Positions 7,187 through 14,845 of a stretch of DNA of 50,206 nt are shown one piece after another. The notes under the pieces are model-generated. The model saw nothing but the letters and a program-made list of their open reading frames with translations, did not search any database and was not told where the DNA came from. Location of the stretch: positions 1 through 50,206 of the forward strand of contig JAGXRG010000015.1 in assembly GCA_018335935.1 (NCBI GenBank), in the 5' to 3' direction. Source of the stretch: Chitinophagaceae bacterium (GTDB lineage: Bacteria > Bacteroidota > Bacteroidia > Chitinophagales > Chitinophagaceae). Numbering within the stretch: the stretch's first letter is position 1; every line of letters starts with the position of its first letter. The position numbers and the translations under genes are program-made.

Positions 7187-8842
7187 CTATTTGTACATGA
7201 TTTCGTAATACTCATGTGCCATTCTATTAGATCCAAACTGGTGTTGAACATCGACCATTGCCGTTTTTACAACATCTCTCCATTTATCTTTATTCTCGTA
7301 GTAAGTTGGAATGATTTCGTTTTCTAATAAATCGTATAATTGATTTAAATCATAATCATCTTGTTCATGTGTATTCATGTTATCGTAATCTGCTTTTGGT
7401 ACAACCCAACTGTTAATACCAGGTTTAGCAAATTCTGGGATCCATCCATCATCTGTACTTAAGTTAATAGCACCATTCATAGCAGCAGTCATTCCACTAG
7501 TACCACTAGCTTCTCTTGGAACTCGAGGATTATTGAGCCAAATATCTGCAGCCTGTTTCAATCTTCTACTCAACAAAAGTTCGTAGCCCACTAATACAGC
7601 TACGTTTTTATAATTTTTACTTAAGTAAACTAAATTGTTGAATTCTGTTATAGCAGGATAATCAACTGGGTATGGTTTTCCAGCCCAAATAATTTGAACA
7701 GGATATTTTTTATTGTTGATCATTTTTTCGAAACGAACCATATCTCTGGTTAAAAAATCGGCTCTTTTATAGCCTGCAAATCTTCTTGCCCATACAATAG
7801 TTAAAACATTTGGATCGAATAATTTTCCACTTTGGTCTGCAACAGTTTCAAATGCTCTTCTTTTTAAATACCATTTTCTATCATCAATACCCCAATTGTT
7901 ACCTGCAGCTAAATGACGATATAAAGGTTCATCACTCCAATAATTAAAATTTTGAGCATTAGTGATATGAGTAATTGGACACACCCCCTCAAACTTACCC
8001 CACATGGCTCTACTAACTTCACCATGTAATTTAGAAACAGCGTTTGATTTACGTGCAAAACGAAGAGCTACAAGTGAATGATTGAATTGATCGTCTTTTA
8101 ATCCTGTTAATTTTCTTACTTCATCTAATGTTAATCCACAGAAATACGACATTTTATGGCACAAATAAATATCGTGTTTTTCATTACCAGCTTCTTCAGG
8201 TGTATGGGTGGTAAATACTAAATGTTCTTTTAATTTGCTTACACTTTTATACTTGTTTTGTAATAAATAGAAAGCTGCTGAAATTCCGTGTGCCTCATTT
8301 AAATGATAAACATCTGGATTGAAACCTAATTCATCAATTAATTTTGCACCACCAACTCCTAATAAAATAAATTGAGCAACTTTAGTAGAAACGTTTGCAT
8401 CATATAATCGATGGGTTATTGTTTGAGAGATATGGTCATTCTCAGGTAAATCTGTACTTAATAAAAATAGGGGAGCAGTTTTAAATGTTTCCGGATTCAA
8501 ATACATGGCTTTAACCCATACCGGAGAATCATGAATATCTATTTGAAACTTAATACCAGTTTCTTCTAAGAAAGTAGGTGTTTTTTCCATCCAAGTTGGT
8601 AATAAAGTCTGATCTTGGTTTCTGGTTTGATCGTAATAACCATATTTCCATAAGATACCTATACCAATCATATTTTGATTAAGTTCGTATGAGCTTCGTA
8701 AATGTGATCCTGATAAAAACCCTAGTCCACCACTATATATTTTTAATGGCTGATGAATTGCAAACTCCATTGAAAAGTATGCAGCCTTTTTTGCGTATTG
8801 TTGATTAATTGTGTAAGGAACTTGAAAATTTCTGAAATTCAT
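7187..8842 (-). CDS. alpha-glucan family phosphorylase (GT35-like)
   Basis: 551 residues, shorter than classical glycogen phosphorylase (about 800). The N-terminal motif AAYFSMEFAIHQPLKIYSGG, the PDVYHLNEAHG segment, ARRFAGYKRADFL and EASGTSGM are typical of the short alpha-glucan phosphorylases that release glucose 1-phosphate from glycogen or maltodextrin. In the motif that carries the PLP Schiff-base lysine (GTGNMK in E. coli GlgP), this protein reads GTSGMT: threonine 452, codon ACT at 7487-7489. Without that lysine ordinary PLP chemistry is doubtful. It may be a clade-wide variant, so function as a phosphorylase is inferred from family only. It is followed by a 105-bp gap to the response regulator and is probably a separate unit. 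Confidence 0.82.
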   Translation of the reverse strand: MNFRNFQVPYTINQQYAKKAAYFSMEFAIHQPLKIYSGGLGFLSGSHLRSSYELNQNMIGIGILWKYGYYDQTRNQDQTLLPTWMEKTPTFLEETGIKFQIDIHDSPVWVKAMYLNPETFKTAPLFLLSTDLPENDHISQTITHRLYDANVSTKVAQFILLGVGGAKLIDELGFNPDVYHLNEAHGISAAFYLLQNKYKSVSKLKEHLVFTTHTPEEAGNEKHDIYLCHKMSYFCGLTLDEVRKLTGLKDDQFNHSLVALRFARKSNAVSKLHGEVSRAMWGKFEGVCPITHITNAQNFNYWSDEPLYRHLAAGNNWGIDDRKWYLKRRAFETVADQSGKLFDPNVLTIVWARRFAGYKRADFLTRDMVRFEKMINNKKYPVQIIWAGKPYPVDYPAITEFNNLVYLSKNYKNVAVLVGYELLLSRRLKQAADIWLNNPRVPREASGTSGMTAAMNGAINLSTDDGWIPEFAKPGINSWVVPKADYDNMNTHEQDDYDLNQLYDLLENEIIPTYYENKDKWRDVVKTAMVDVQHQFGSNRMAHEYYEIMYK

Positions 8843-8947
8843 ATAATTTATTTCTATTTATGAGATGCAATAATAATGTATTTATTTAAAATGTACTTTT
8901 TACACATTATAAATAATCAATTGCTTCTAGGTAAGAATGATGAAAAA

Positions 8948-9574
8948 TTATTGTAGTTGATTGTCTACAGCATATCTGATAAGATCTGCTAAAGTATTTA
9001 CCCCTAGTTTATGAAAGATTCTTTTTTTGAAAGTACTTACAGTAGTAGGGCCTATTGAAAGTTTTTCAGAAATAGAAATTGAAGAATTTCCTTCAATCAT
9101 TAAGTTAAAGACCTCAAATTCTCTACTTGATAATGTTTCATGAGGGAATTTCACTAGATTTTTGGGTCTTGTTTTTGAAATAGTTTCTGCAACTTCTTTA
9201 GATATATATTTAACACCAATCAATAATGAATTAATAGCTGCAACCAATTCTTCAGTTGCACTTTCTTTATTCAAAAAACCACAAGCTCCGGCTCTTACAC
9301 ATCTAAGCTCATATTGCTCAGCAGCATGCATAGTTAAAACTAAAATAGGTGTAGTTGGTTGAGTTTCTTTTAATTCTCTAATAAAGTTTAATCCAATACG
9401 ATTTGGCATTGAAATATCGGAGATAATAATATCAAATTTTGTAAGTTTTGCAATATCGTTCATTTCTTTGCCATCAGCAGTTTCAATGATTTTTGCTAAT
9501 GGAAATTCTTCACGAATTATTTGAATTAAACCCTTTCTAACAACGCTATGGTCGTCTCCAATTAAAATTCTCAT
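8948..9574 (-). CDS. NarL/LuxR-type response regulator
   Basis: 208 residues: receiver domain (1-120) with acidic pair DD at 7-8, phospho-acceptor Asp53 in IISDISMPN, the conserved Thr in LTMHA and Lys in NKES; then a LuxR-type helix-turn-helix (about 145-208) with LSSREFEVFNLMIEG and TVSTFKKRIFHKLGV. It should bind DNA when phosphorylated. The partner is almost certainly the kinase encoded 6 bp upstream. It is the last gene of the dnaG-kinase-regulator run. Target genes cannot be told from the sequence. Confidence 0.93.
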   Translation of the reverse strand: MRILIGDDHSVVRKGLIQIIREEFPLAKIIETADGKEMNDIAKLTKFDIIISDISMPNRIGLNFIRELKETQPTTPILVLTMHAAEQYELRCVRAGACGFLNKESATEELVAAINSLLIGVKYISKEVAETISKTRPKNLVKFPHETLSSREFEVFNLMIEGNSSISISEKLSIGPTTVSTFKKRIFHKLGVNTLADLIRYAVDNQLQ

Positions 9575-9580
9575 AGTTTA

Positions 9581-11737
9581 TTATTTAATTCGAGGTAAAC
9601 ATATTTTTATTGTTGTACCTACTTTAATTTTACTTTTTATATTAAAAGATCCATTTATTGCTAAAGCCCTTTCTTTCATCAATAATATCCCCATTGATTT
9701 TGTTGGTTGATTAATGTTAAAGCCATTACCATTATCTGTTATAGATAAGCAAATTTGTTCTTTGGTAGCGTTCAAATTTACAGAAACTTTTGTTGCATTT
9801 GCATGTCTGTTAATATTGGTTAAAGATTCTTGTAAAATTCTAAAGAAATGCAGTTGTGTTGATTTGTCTAATTCAGCTTCATCAATTGTATGTTTAAACA
9901 CAACTTTAGTATTGGTTGATTTACAAAATTCTTTTATTTGCCATTCTAATGCAGCTATTAATCCTAAATCGTCTAAAATACTTGGTCTTAATTTAGTAGA
10001 AATATTTCTAACAGTTTTTATAGAATTATCAATACTTTTTAATATGTTTTTATAATCTTGGTCATAGTTTTCTTTACCAGTTTTTTTCCATAAATTACCT
10101 AACTGCATTTTAATGCTAGTAATTTGTTGACCTAATTCATCATGTATTTCACTAGAAATGTGTTTTCTTTCTTTTTCAATTTCGTCTTGTAGAGATTCTG
10201 CCAAGGACCTAAGCTGTTGATGAGATTGTTCTAACTCTTGCTTTGCAAAGGTTTCGCCAGTAACATCAATAGCCTGAACATAAAAAGTATCTTCTACTAT
10301 GCTGAATAAAAAATTTAAATATTTAAAATTACCGTTCTTACATTTGATTTTTCGAATAATTACTGGTTTTTCTTTTATTATACCTTCTTTATAATCTTTT
10401 AATAAAGCATTCCAAAAATTATACAATTCATTTCTAATTTGTTTATCGGGCTGCGATTTTTTATACCAATCCTTTAGCGTTGGGATGTCTTTTTTTGTAT
10501 AACCGGTTAGTTTAGTAAAATGCTTGTTTAAAAAAATTATTTTTTCATTTATATTATATGCACCAATTGCAGTTGGCATATTTTGAGCTAATGCCTTGAA
10601 ATTTTTTTCACTCTCCTCTAATAGTTTATAAGCTTTTCGTTCCTCAGTAATATCTTTAAAAATTAGAACTAATACCTGCTCAATAATAGATTGCTTAATC
10701 CTGAATGTGTGTAATTTTTTATCATCACACATCAGGCAAAATTCAAAGTCATCTAATTGATAGGATTCATTTGTTTTTTTCTGTTTTAGAAATTCAATCG
10801 ATTTTTTAAATAGTAATTGTGCTTTAGGTTCTTTAGAAGTAGGTATTATGAAATTAGCAAAATCTTCAATTTTCTTTATTTTATTTATTGTGTTACCAAA
10901 TAATTTTCGATTCCTTTTGTTAGCGAATATGGCATTACTATTTAAATCATAACTTAATATGGCAATAGGTAAATTTTCAATTAAATTTTGTAATTTGTTT
11001 TGATTTTTTTTAAGAACTGCTTGTGCATTATATTGATCTGTGATATCGTGAAAAAATGCATAGAGATTATTTTCATTTAAAACAGAAAAGCTAACATCAT
11101 ATCTTTTTACTTCTCCATTTTTGGTTATGAGTTGTCGGCGTAAAGGTTTTGCATTTTTTACAGCCCCTTTAATCATATCTTCTAAATATTGGGTTCTCTC
11201 AATACCCTTTTTTCTTTTATCATCTTCATTACTAAATAAAATTCTTTTATGCCATTGTGAAAAATTTTGAATTTCATTATAATTAAATCCTAATTCATTA
11301 ATGCAGCTTTTGTTTGAATAATTTAATTTCAAACTCGGATATTCTAAACCAACAATTGGAATAGGAGCTTTATCTGCAAGAAGTTTAAATGCATCATTAC
11401 TTTCATTTAATTTATAATGATGTATTTCATTACAATAAATGATAATACTTTTTTTATAACGAATTAATGAGAGTTTATACCATTCTTCTTTTTTAAATTT
11501 TGTTATTAATAAAATATCTATCTTTTTTACATGCCTTGAATTTACGTGGCCTAAGGTATCATTGAATTTTTGAATACAAGATTTGTGAATAATTTTAGAT
11601 AATTTTAATTGTAATAATTCTCTAGAAGAATAATCTAAAGGCATTGCTTCCATAGGAATTAAATCTACAATGATACCCTGATCATTTAGTTGAACTATAA
11701 AATTCCTCGTAAGCAAGTGCAGTTTAGTTAAGTCCAT
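9581..11737 (-). CDS. PAS-domain sensor histidine kinase (HisKA_3 family)
   Basis: 718 residues without clear membrane segments, so a cytoplasmic sensor. Three PAS-like regions lie roughly at 110-235, 245-365 and 372-495, with PAC-like sequence after each (for example ITKNGEVKRYDVSF and CKNGNFKYLNFLFS). The HisKA_3 dimerisation helix carries phospho-acceptor His532 in SSEIHDELGQQ. The HATPase domain has the N box LQESLTNINRHANAT and the G1 box ITDNGNGF. This is the NarX/DesK class that pairs with NarL/LuxR regulators, matching the gene 6 bp downstream. The start at 11737 is 6 bp after the dnaG stop. The ligand or redox signal sensed by the PAS domains is unknown. Confidence 0.92.
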   Translation of the reverse strand: MDLTKLHLLTRNFIVQLNDQGIIVDLIPMEAMPLDYSSRELLQLKLSKIIHKSCIQKFNDTLGHVNSRHVKKIDILLITKFKKEEWYKLSLIRYKKSIIIYCNEIHHYKLNESNDAFKLLADKAPIPIVGLEYPSLKLNYSNKSCINELGFNYNEIQNFSQWHKRILFSNEDDKRKKGIERTQYLEDMIKGAVKNAKPLRRQLITKNGEVKRYDVSFSVLNENNLYAFFHDITDQYNAQAVLKKNQNKLQNLIENLPIAILSYDLNSNAIFANKRNRKLFGNTINKIKKIEDFANFIIPTSKEPKAQLLFKKSIEFLKQKKTNESYQLDDFEFCLMCDDKKLHTFRIKQSIIEQVLVLIFKDITEERKAYKLLEESEKNFKALAQNMPTAIGAYNINEKIIFLNKHFTKLTGYTKKDIPTLKDWYKKSQPDKQIRNELYNFWNALLKDYKEGIIKEKPVIIRKIKCKNGNFKYLNFLFSIVEDTFYVQAIDVTGETFAKQELEQSHQQLRSLAESLQDEIEKERKHISSEIHDELGQQITSIKMQLGNLWKKTGKENYDQDYKNILKSIDNSIKTVRNISTKLRPSILDDLGLIAALEWQIKEFCKSTNTKVVFKHTIDEAELDKSTQLHFFRILQESLTNINRHANATKVSVNLNATKEQICLSITDNGNGFNINQPTKSMGILLMKERALAINGSFNIKSKIKVGTTIKICLPRIK

Positions 11738-11743
11738 TTTAGT

Positions 11744-13678
11744 TTATTTTAAAATTACAGTGCCCAGTTGTTTTGTAATTTCAATTTCAATTTGTTTCAA
11801 ATTTTTGTGTACTTCAATTAATTGTTTTTGTTCTTCAAAACTTGTTGCTTTTTCTATATCGCTTTGATTTTGTAAAAACATTTTTTTAATTTTCTTAAGT
11901 TTAAAATAATTTAAACTCATGGCTACGTCTTGAATGCTGGTATCTCTATTTAAAATATTCATTCCTTCTAACACATTATCCCAGTTATTGCTTAATTCAT
12001 AAGGAGTCATTGTAATTGAAACCACTAAATCTGCAATCTGTTTATCCTCATTATAAATAAATTTTTTTGTATCAGGTTCTTCTTTGTTTTGAAATTGACT
12101 TTTATACATTTCAAATATTTTTTCTAATTGTTTGTTTTCAAACTCAAAGTTTACCAATTCTTCAAATATATGTTCTGCAATTGTTAATTCTTCATTCCAT
12201 GGCTTTAGGCCATATTCTAATAATATTTTTAATAAATTTTTTTCATGCAAATCATCAATTTCAAAAAGATTGATTTCAGTTTGTTTAGTGTTAGATGAAT
12301 TAGAACTTTGCTGGAGAATAGCATTGGCTTCGTTAAAGGGTATAATTTTTTCATCCTTGCTAATCTTATCTCTTTTGAATTTATTAACTAGATTTATTAA
12401 TCCAATTTCATCTATTTGAAGTATTGCAGAACATTGCTTAATATATTCTTGTTGCTTTATAAAATCTTCTACCTTATTAATTTTGCTAAGAGACTCTGCA
12501 ATTTGATTTACTACTTCATTTTTTTTTGCAATATCATTCCCAACACCATCCATCATTACTTGCAATTGAAAAATGATGAAGTCTTTTTTGTTTTCAGTAA
12601 TGAATTTTTCAAAAGCAGCAGCTCCAATTTTTCTAACAAAACTATCTGGGTCTTCTCCATCAGGAATCAGTACCAACTTAACATTCAAGCTTTCTTCCAA
12701 AGCCATATCTAGCCCTCTCAAAGCAGCTTTTATACCTGCAGCATCTCCATCATAAATGATTGTAAGATTATTGCTGTATTTTTTAATTAATCGTAATTGA
12801 TCAGTTGTTAAACTAGTTCCACCACTGGCAACCACATTTTCAATACCAGCTTGGTGTAGGCTAATTACATCTGTATATCCTTCTACTAATAAGCATTCAT
12901 CATTTTTATCAATGGAATGTTTAGCAAAATAAGCACCATATAAAACTTTGCTTTTTACATAGATCTCATTTTCTGGAGTATTGATATACTTTGGGGCTTT
13001 ATCATTTTTACCAATTATTCTTGCTCCAAAACCAATTATTTTTCCTGTATTTTGATGAATAGGGAAGATAATTCTACCTCTATAATTATCTTGCCAGTCC
13101 TCTTCGTTTCTTAAAATAGATAACCCTGTTTTTGGAAATAAATCTTTGTTGAATTGATTTGAAATTAAAGCTTGTGAAAGTTCATTTTTAGAAGATGGAT
13201 TATAGCCAACTTGGAATTTATTTAGTATCTCATTGTTAAATCCTCTATCCTTTAAATAACTTAATGCAATAGTTTCTCCCTCTTCAGATTCCCAAAGTTT
13301 TTTCTGAAAAAATTGTTGTGCAAAATTATTAATGATGTATAAACTATCACTAGTTTGCTGAACATATTGCTGTTCGGGAGATTGTTCAGTTTCTTCAATC
13401 TCTAAATTATATCTTTTAGCTAGCCATTTTAAAGATTCAACATAACTCAGCTTATCATGCTCCATTAAAAATGTAATAGTGTTTCCACTTTTACCACAAC
13501 CAAAACATTTATAAATTTCTTTTGTAGGAGATACCGTGAAGGATGGCGTTTTTTCGTTATGAAAAGGACAATTGCCTAAATAATTTGCTCCACGTTTTTT
13601 TAGTTTAACATATTCGCCTATTACATCAATAATATCAATGCGACTTTTAATCTGTTCTATAGAGTTAGGACTAATCAT
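11744..13678 (-). CDS. dnaG: DNA primase
   Basis: 644 residues. The CHC2 zinc finger is Cys37, His40, Cys58, Cys61 (CPFHNEKT ... KCFGCGKSGN). The TOPRIM core shows LLVEGYTDVISL, with the acidic DGDAAG and DGEDPDSF motifs, followed by a variable C-terminal DnaB-binding region. It makes RNA primers at the replication fork. It is the first gene of a minus-strand run with a histidine kinase and response regulator, each separated by 6 bp, which suggests co-transcription of primase with a two-component system. Start at 13678 gives the canonical N-terminus with IEQIKSRIDIIDVI. Confidence 0.97.
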   Translation of the reverse strand: MISPNSIEQIKSRIDIIDVIGEYVKLKKRGANYLGNCPFHNEKTPSFTVSPTKEIYKCFGCGKSGNTITFLMEHDKLSYVESLKWLAKRYNLEIEETEQSPEQQYVQQTSDSLYIINNFAQQFFQKKLWESEEGETIALSYLKDRGFNNEILNKFQVGYNPSSKNELSQALISNQFNKDLFPKTGLSILRNEEDWQDNYRGRIIFPIHQNTGKIIGFGARIIGKNDKAPKYINTPENEIYVKSKVLYGAYFAKHSIDKNDECLLVEGYTDVISLHQAGIENVVASGGTSLTTDQLRLIKKYSNNLTIIYDGDAAGIKAALRGLDMALEESLNVKLVLIPDGEDPDSFVRKIGAAAFEKFITENKKDFIIFQLQVMMDGVGNDIAKKNEVVNQIAESLSKINKVEDFIKQQEYIKQCSAILQIDEIGLINLVNKFKRDKISKDEKIIPFNEANAILQQSSNSSNTKQTEINLFEIDDLHEKNLLKILLEYGLKPWNEELTIAEHIFEELVNFEFENKQLEKIFEMYKSQFQNKEEPDTKKFIYNEDKQIADLVVSITMTPYELSNNWDNVLEGMNILNRDTSIQDVAMSLNYFKLKKIKKMFLQNQSDIEKATSFEEQKQLIEVHKNLKQIEIEITKQLGTVILK

Positions 13679-13759
13679 TAGGGCTGTGAATATATGAAAA
13701 GCTTATATTTTTTAGATGTTTGTAATCCGTTGTTAATAATTTTATTTGAAATTGTTTGT

Positions 13760-13790
13760 ATAAAAAGAAAAAACCCCATTAAAATGGGGC
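13760..13790 (-). terminator. intrinsic terminator of the tRNA-fMet gene
   Basis: CCCCATT (13774-13780) and AATGGGG (13783-13789) form a strong stem. On the minus strand it is followed by a T-rich tail (complement of 13760-13773). It lies just downstream of the tRNA and upstream of dnaG. Confidence 0.85.
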
Positions 13791-13795
13791 TTTTG

Positions 13796-13867
<72 letters not shown>

Positions 13868-13918
13868 ATTTATTGGAGTGCAAATGTAGGGGTATATATT
13901 TTACCGACAAAGATATTT

Positions 13919-14632
13919 TTAATCTTCTTTATTTTTTACACTCGAAGCTCCACTATTTTTTACATCTTTTACTGATGGACTTCCTTTATAATGAATGCTA
14001 CTAGCCCCACTAGCATTAGCTTTTATTGATTTAGTTACACTTATTTTAATATTACTTGCACCACTAGCTTTTAAATCTGCATCTTCACAATTTAAGTCAT
14101 AATTTTTAACACTACTTGCACCACTTGCTTGAATATTTGCAACCTCACAAATACCAGAAAGTTTTAAATCACTTGCACCACTAATGTCTGCATTTAACTT
14201 TAATACTTTTATTGCTGCTTTTAAATTGCTTGCTCCACTTAAATTTATGGTTAACTCTTTAGCTACAATATTATCTACAACTTTAATGCTACTAGCCCCA
14301 GAAGCATTCAAACTTTCAATTGTTTGCATGGTTATGTCTACTTTAATTGATCTGTTTCTCCATTTGTAATTATTTCCATCTAGTTTAATATGTAGAATTC
14401 CATTGATCACTTCTGTAATTACTTTACTTTGATCGTCTGCTTCAGAAGTAAAGACTGTAACAGTATTTACATTCCCAAGTTGAATATTTACGTCAATTGC
14501 ATTTTGTACTTTTATTCCTGTGAAATTTTCAATATCTCTATGTTGTTGAGTAAAAACTTTATCCTTAGACGATTGACAAAAAGAGAAAAAAGATGTTAAT
14601 AAAATAAAAGCTGATAGTGTTAAACTTTTCAT
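13919..14632 (-). CDS. exported DUF2807 (head-domain adhesin-like) repeat protein
   Basis: A 237-residue protein from the ATG at 14632, with an N-terminal signal peptide (MKSLTLSAFILLTSFFSFC). The body matches the DUF2807 / putative auto-transporter adhesin head type: FTGIKVQNAIDVNIQ is followed by a ladder of seven SGAS motifs (SGASS, SGASN, SGASD, SGASS, SGASN, SGASS, SGASS) spaced 18-21 residues apart. Such spacing fits one motif per turn of a parallel beta-helix. Members are common in Bacteroidota and their function is not established; an exposed periplasmic or surface role is inferred. The upstream region is shared with the divergent riboswitch-controlled receptor gene. Confidence 0.82.
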   Translation of the reverse strand: MKSLTLSAFILLTSFFSFCQSSKDKVFTQQHRDIENFTGIKVQNAIDVNIQLGNVNTVTVFTSEADDQSKVITEVINGILHIKLDGNNYKWRNRSIKVDITMQTIESLNASGASSIKVVDNIVAKELTINLSGASNLKAAIKVLKLNADISGASDLKLSGICEVANIQASGASSVKNYDLNCEDADLKASGASNIKISVTKSIKANASGASSIHYKGSPSVKDVKNSGASSVKNKED

Positions 14633-14676
14633 ATTAAATAATTTTATCAAAGTAAATAAAAAATAATAGAATTTTA

Positions 14677-14684
14677 TACATTTG
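14677..14684 (+). promoter_or_regulatory. putative -7 promoter box (TACATTTG)
   Basis: TACATTTG matches the Bacteroidota TAnnTTTG consensus and lies immediately before the TPP aptamer, where transcription of the riboswitch must begin. No clear TTG -33 element lies about 19 bp upstream. Confidence 0.55.
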
Positions 14685-14689
14685 CAAAA

Positions 14690-14778
14690 GATTCCTCGGG
14701 GTGCTTAAATTAATTAATAATTTTTGCTGAGATAAGACCCGTAGAACCTGAACAGGGTAATGCCTGCGAAGGGAAGGC
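14690..14778 (+). promoter_or_regulatory. TPP (thi-box) riboswitch aptamer
   Basis: The segment contains the conserved blocks TCGGGGTGC (14696-14704), GCTGAGA (14726-14732), ACCC then GAACCTGA, and GGGTAATGCCTGCGAAGGGA (ending near 14774). These are the hallmarks of the thiamin pyrophosphate aptamer, in the correct order and spacing. It precedes a TonB-dependent receptor by about 70 bases. TPP binding should reduce expression. A 7-nt leader segment CCTGTTC (14810-14816) is the exact complement of GAACAGG (14750-14756) within the aptamer and could serve as the switching strand. Confidence 0.94.
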
Positions 14779-14845
14779 AAGTTAGCTTTATTTTCCTCAC
14801 GTAGTTTCTCCTGTTCCTATTTATTCATTCATTTAAAAATCAACA

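Noticed and set aside
7487..7489. A sequencing error explaining the Lys-to-Thr change in the phosphorylase
   Set aside because: The codon is ACT; reaching AAA or AAG needs two substitutions, so a single miscall does not explain it.
12067..12755. Plus-strand open frames opposite dnaG
   Set aside because: They lie within a conserved DnaG gene, have no family sequence and arise from AT-rich antisense frames.
13919..14632. A CRISPR-like or minisatellite array in the DUF2807 gene
   Set aside because: The repeats are degenerate, in frame and encode SGAS motifs; they have no conserved spacer structure.
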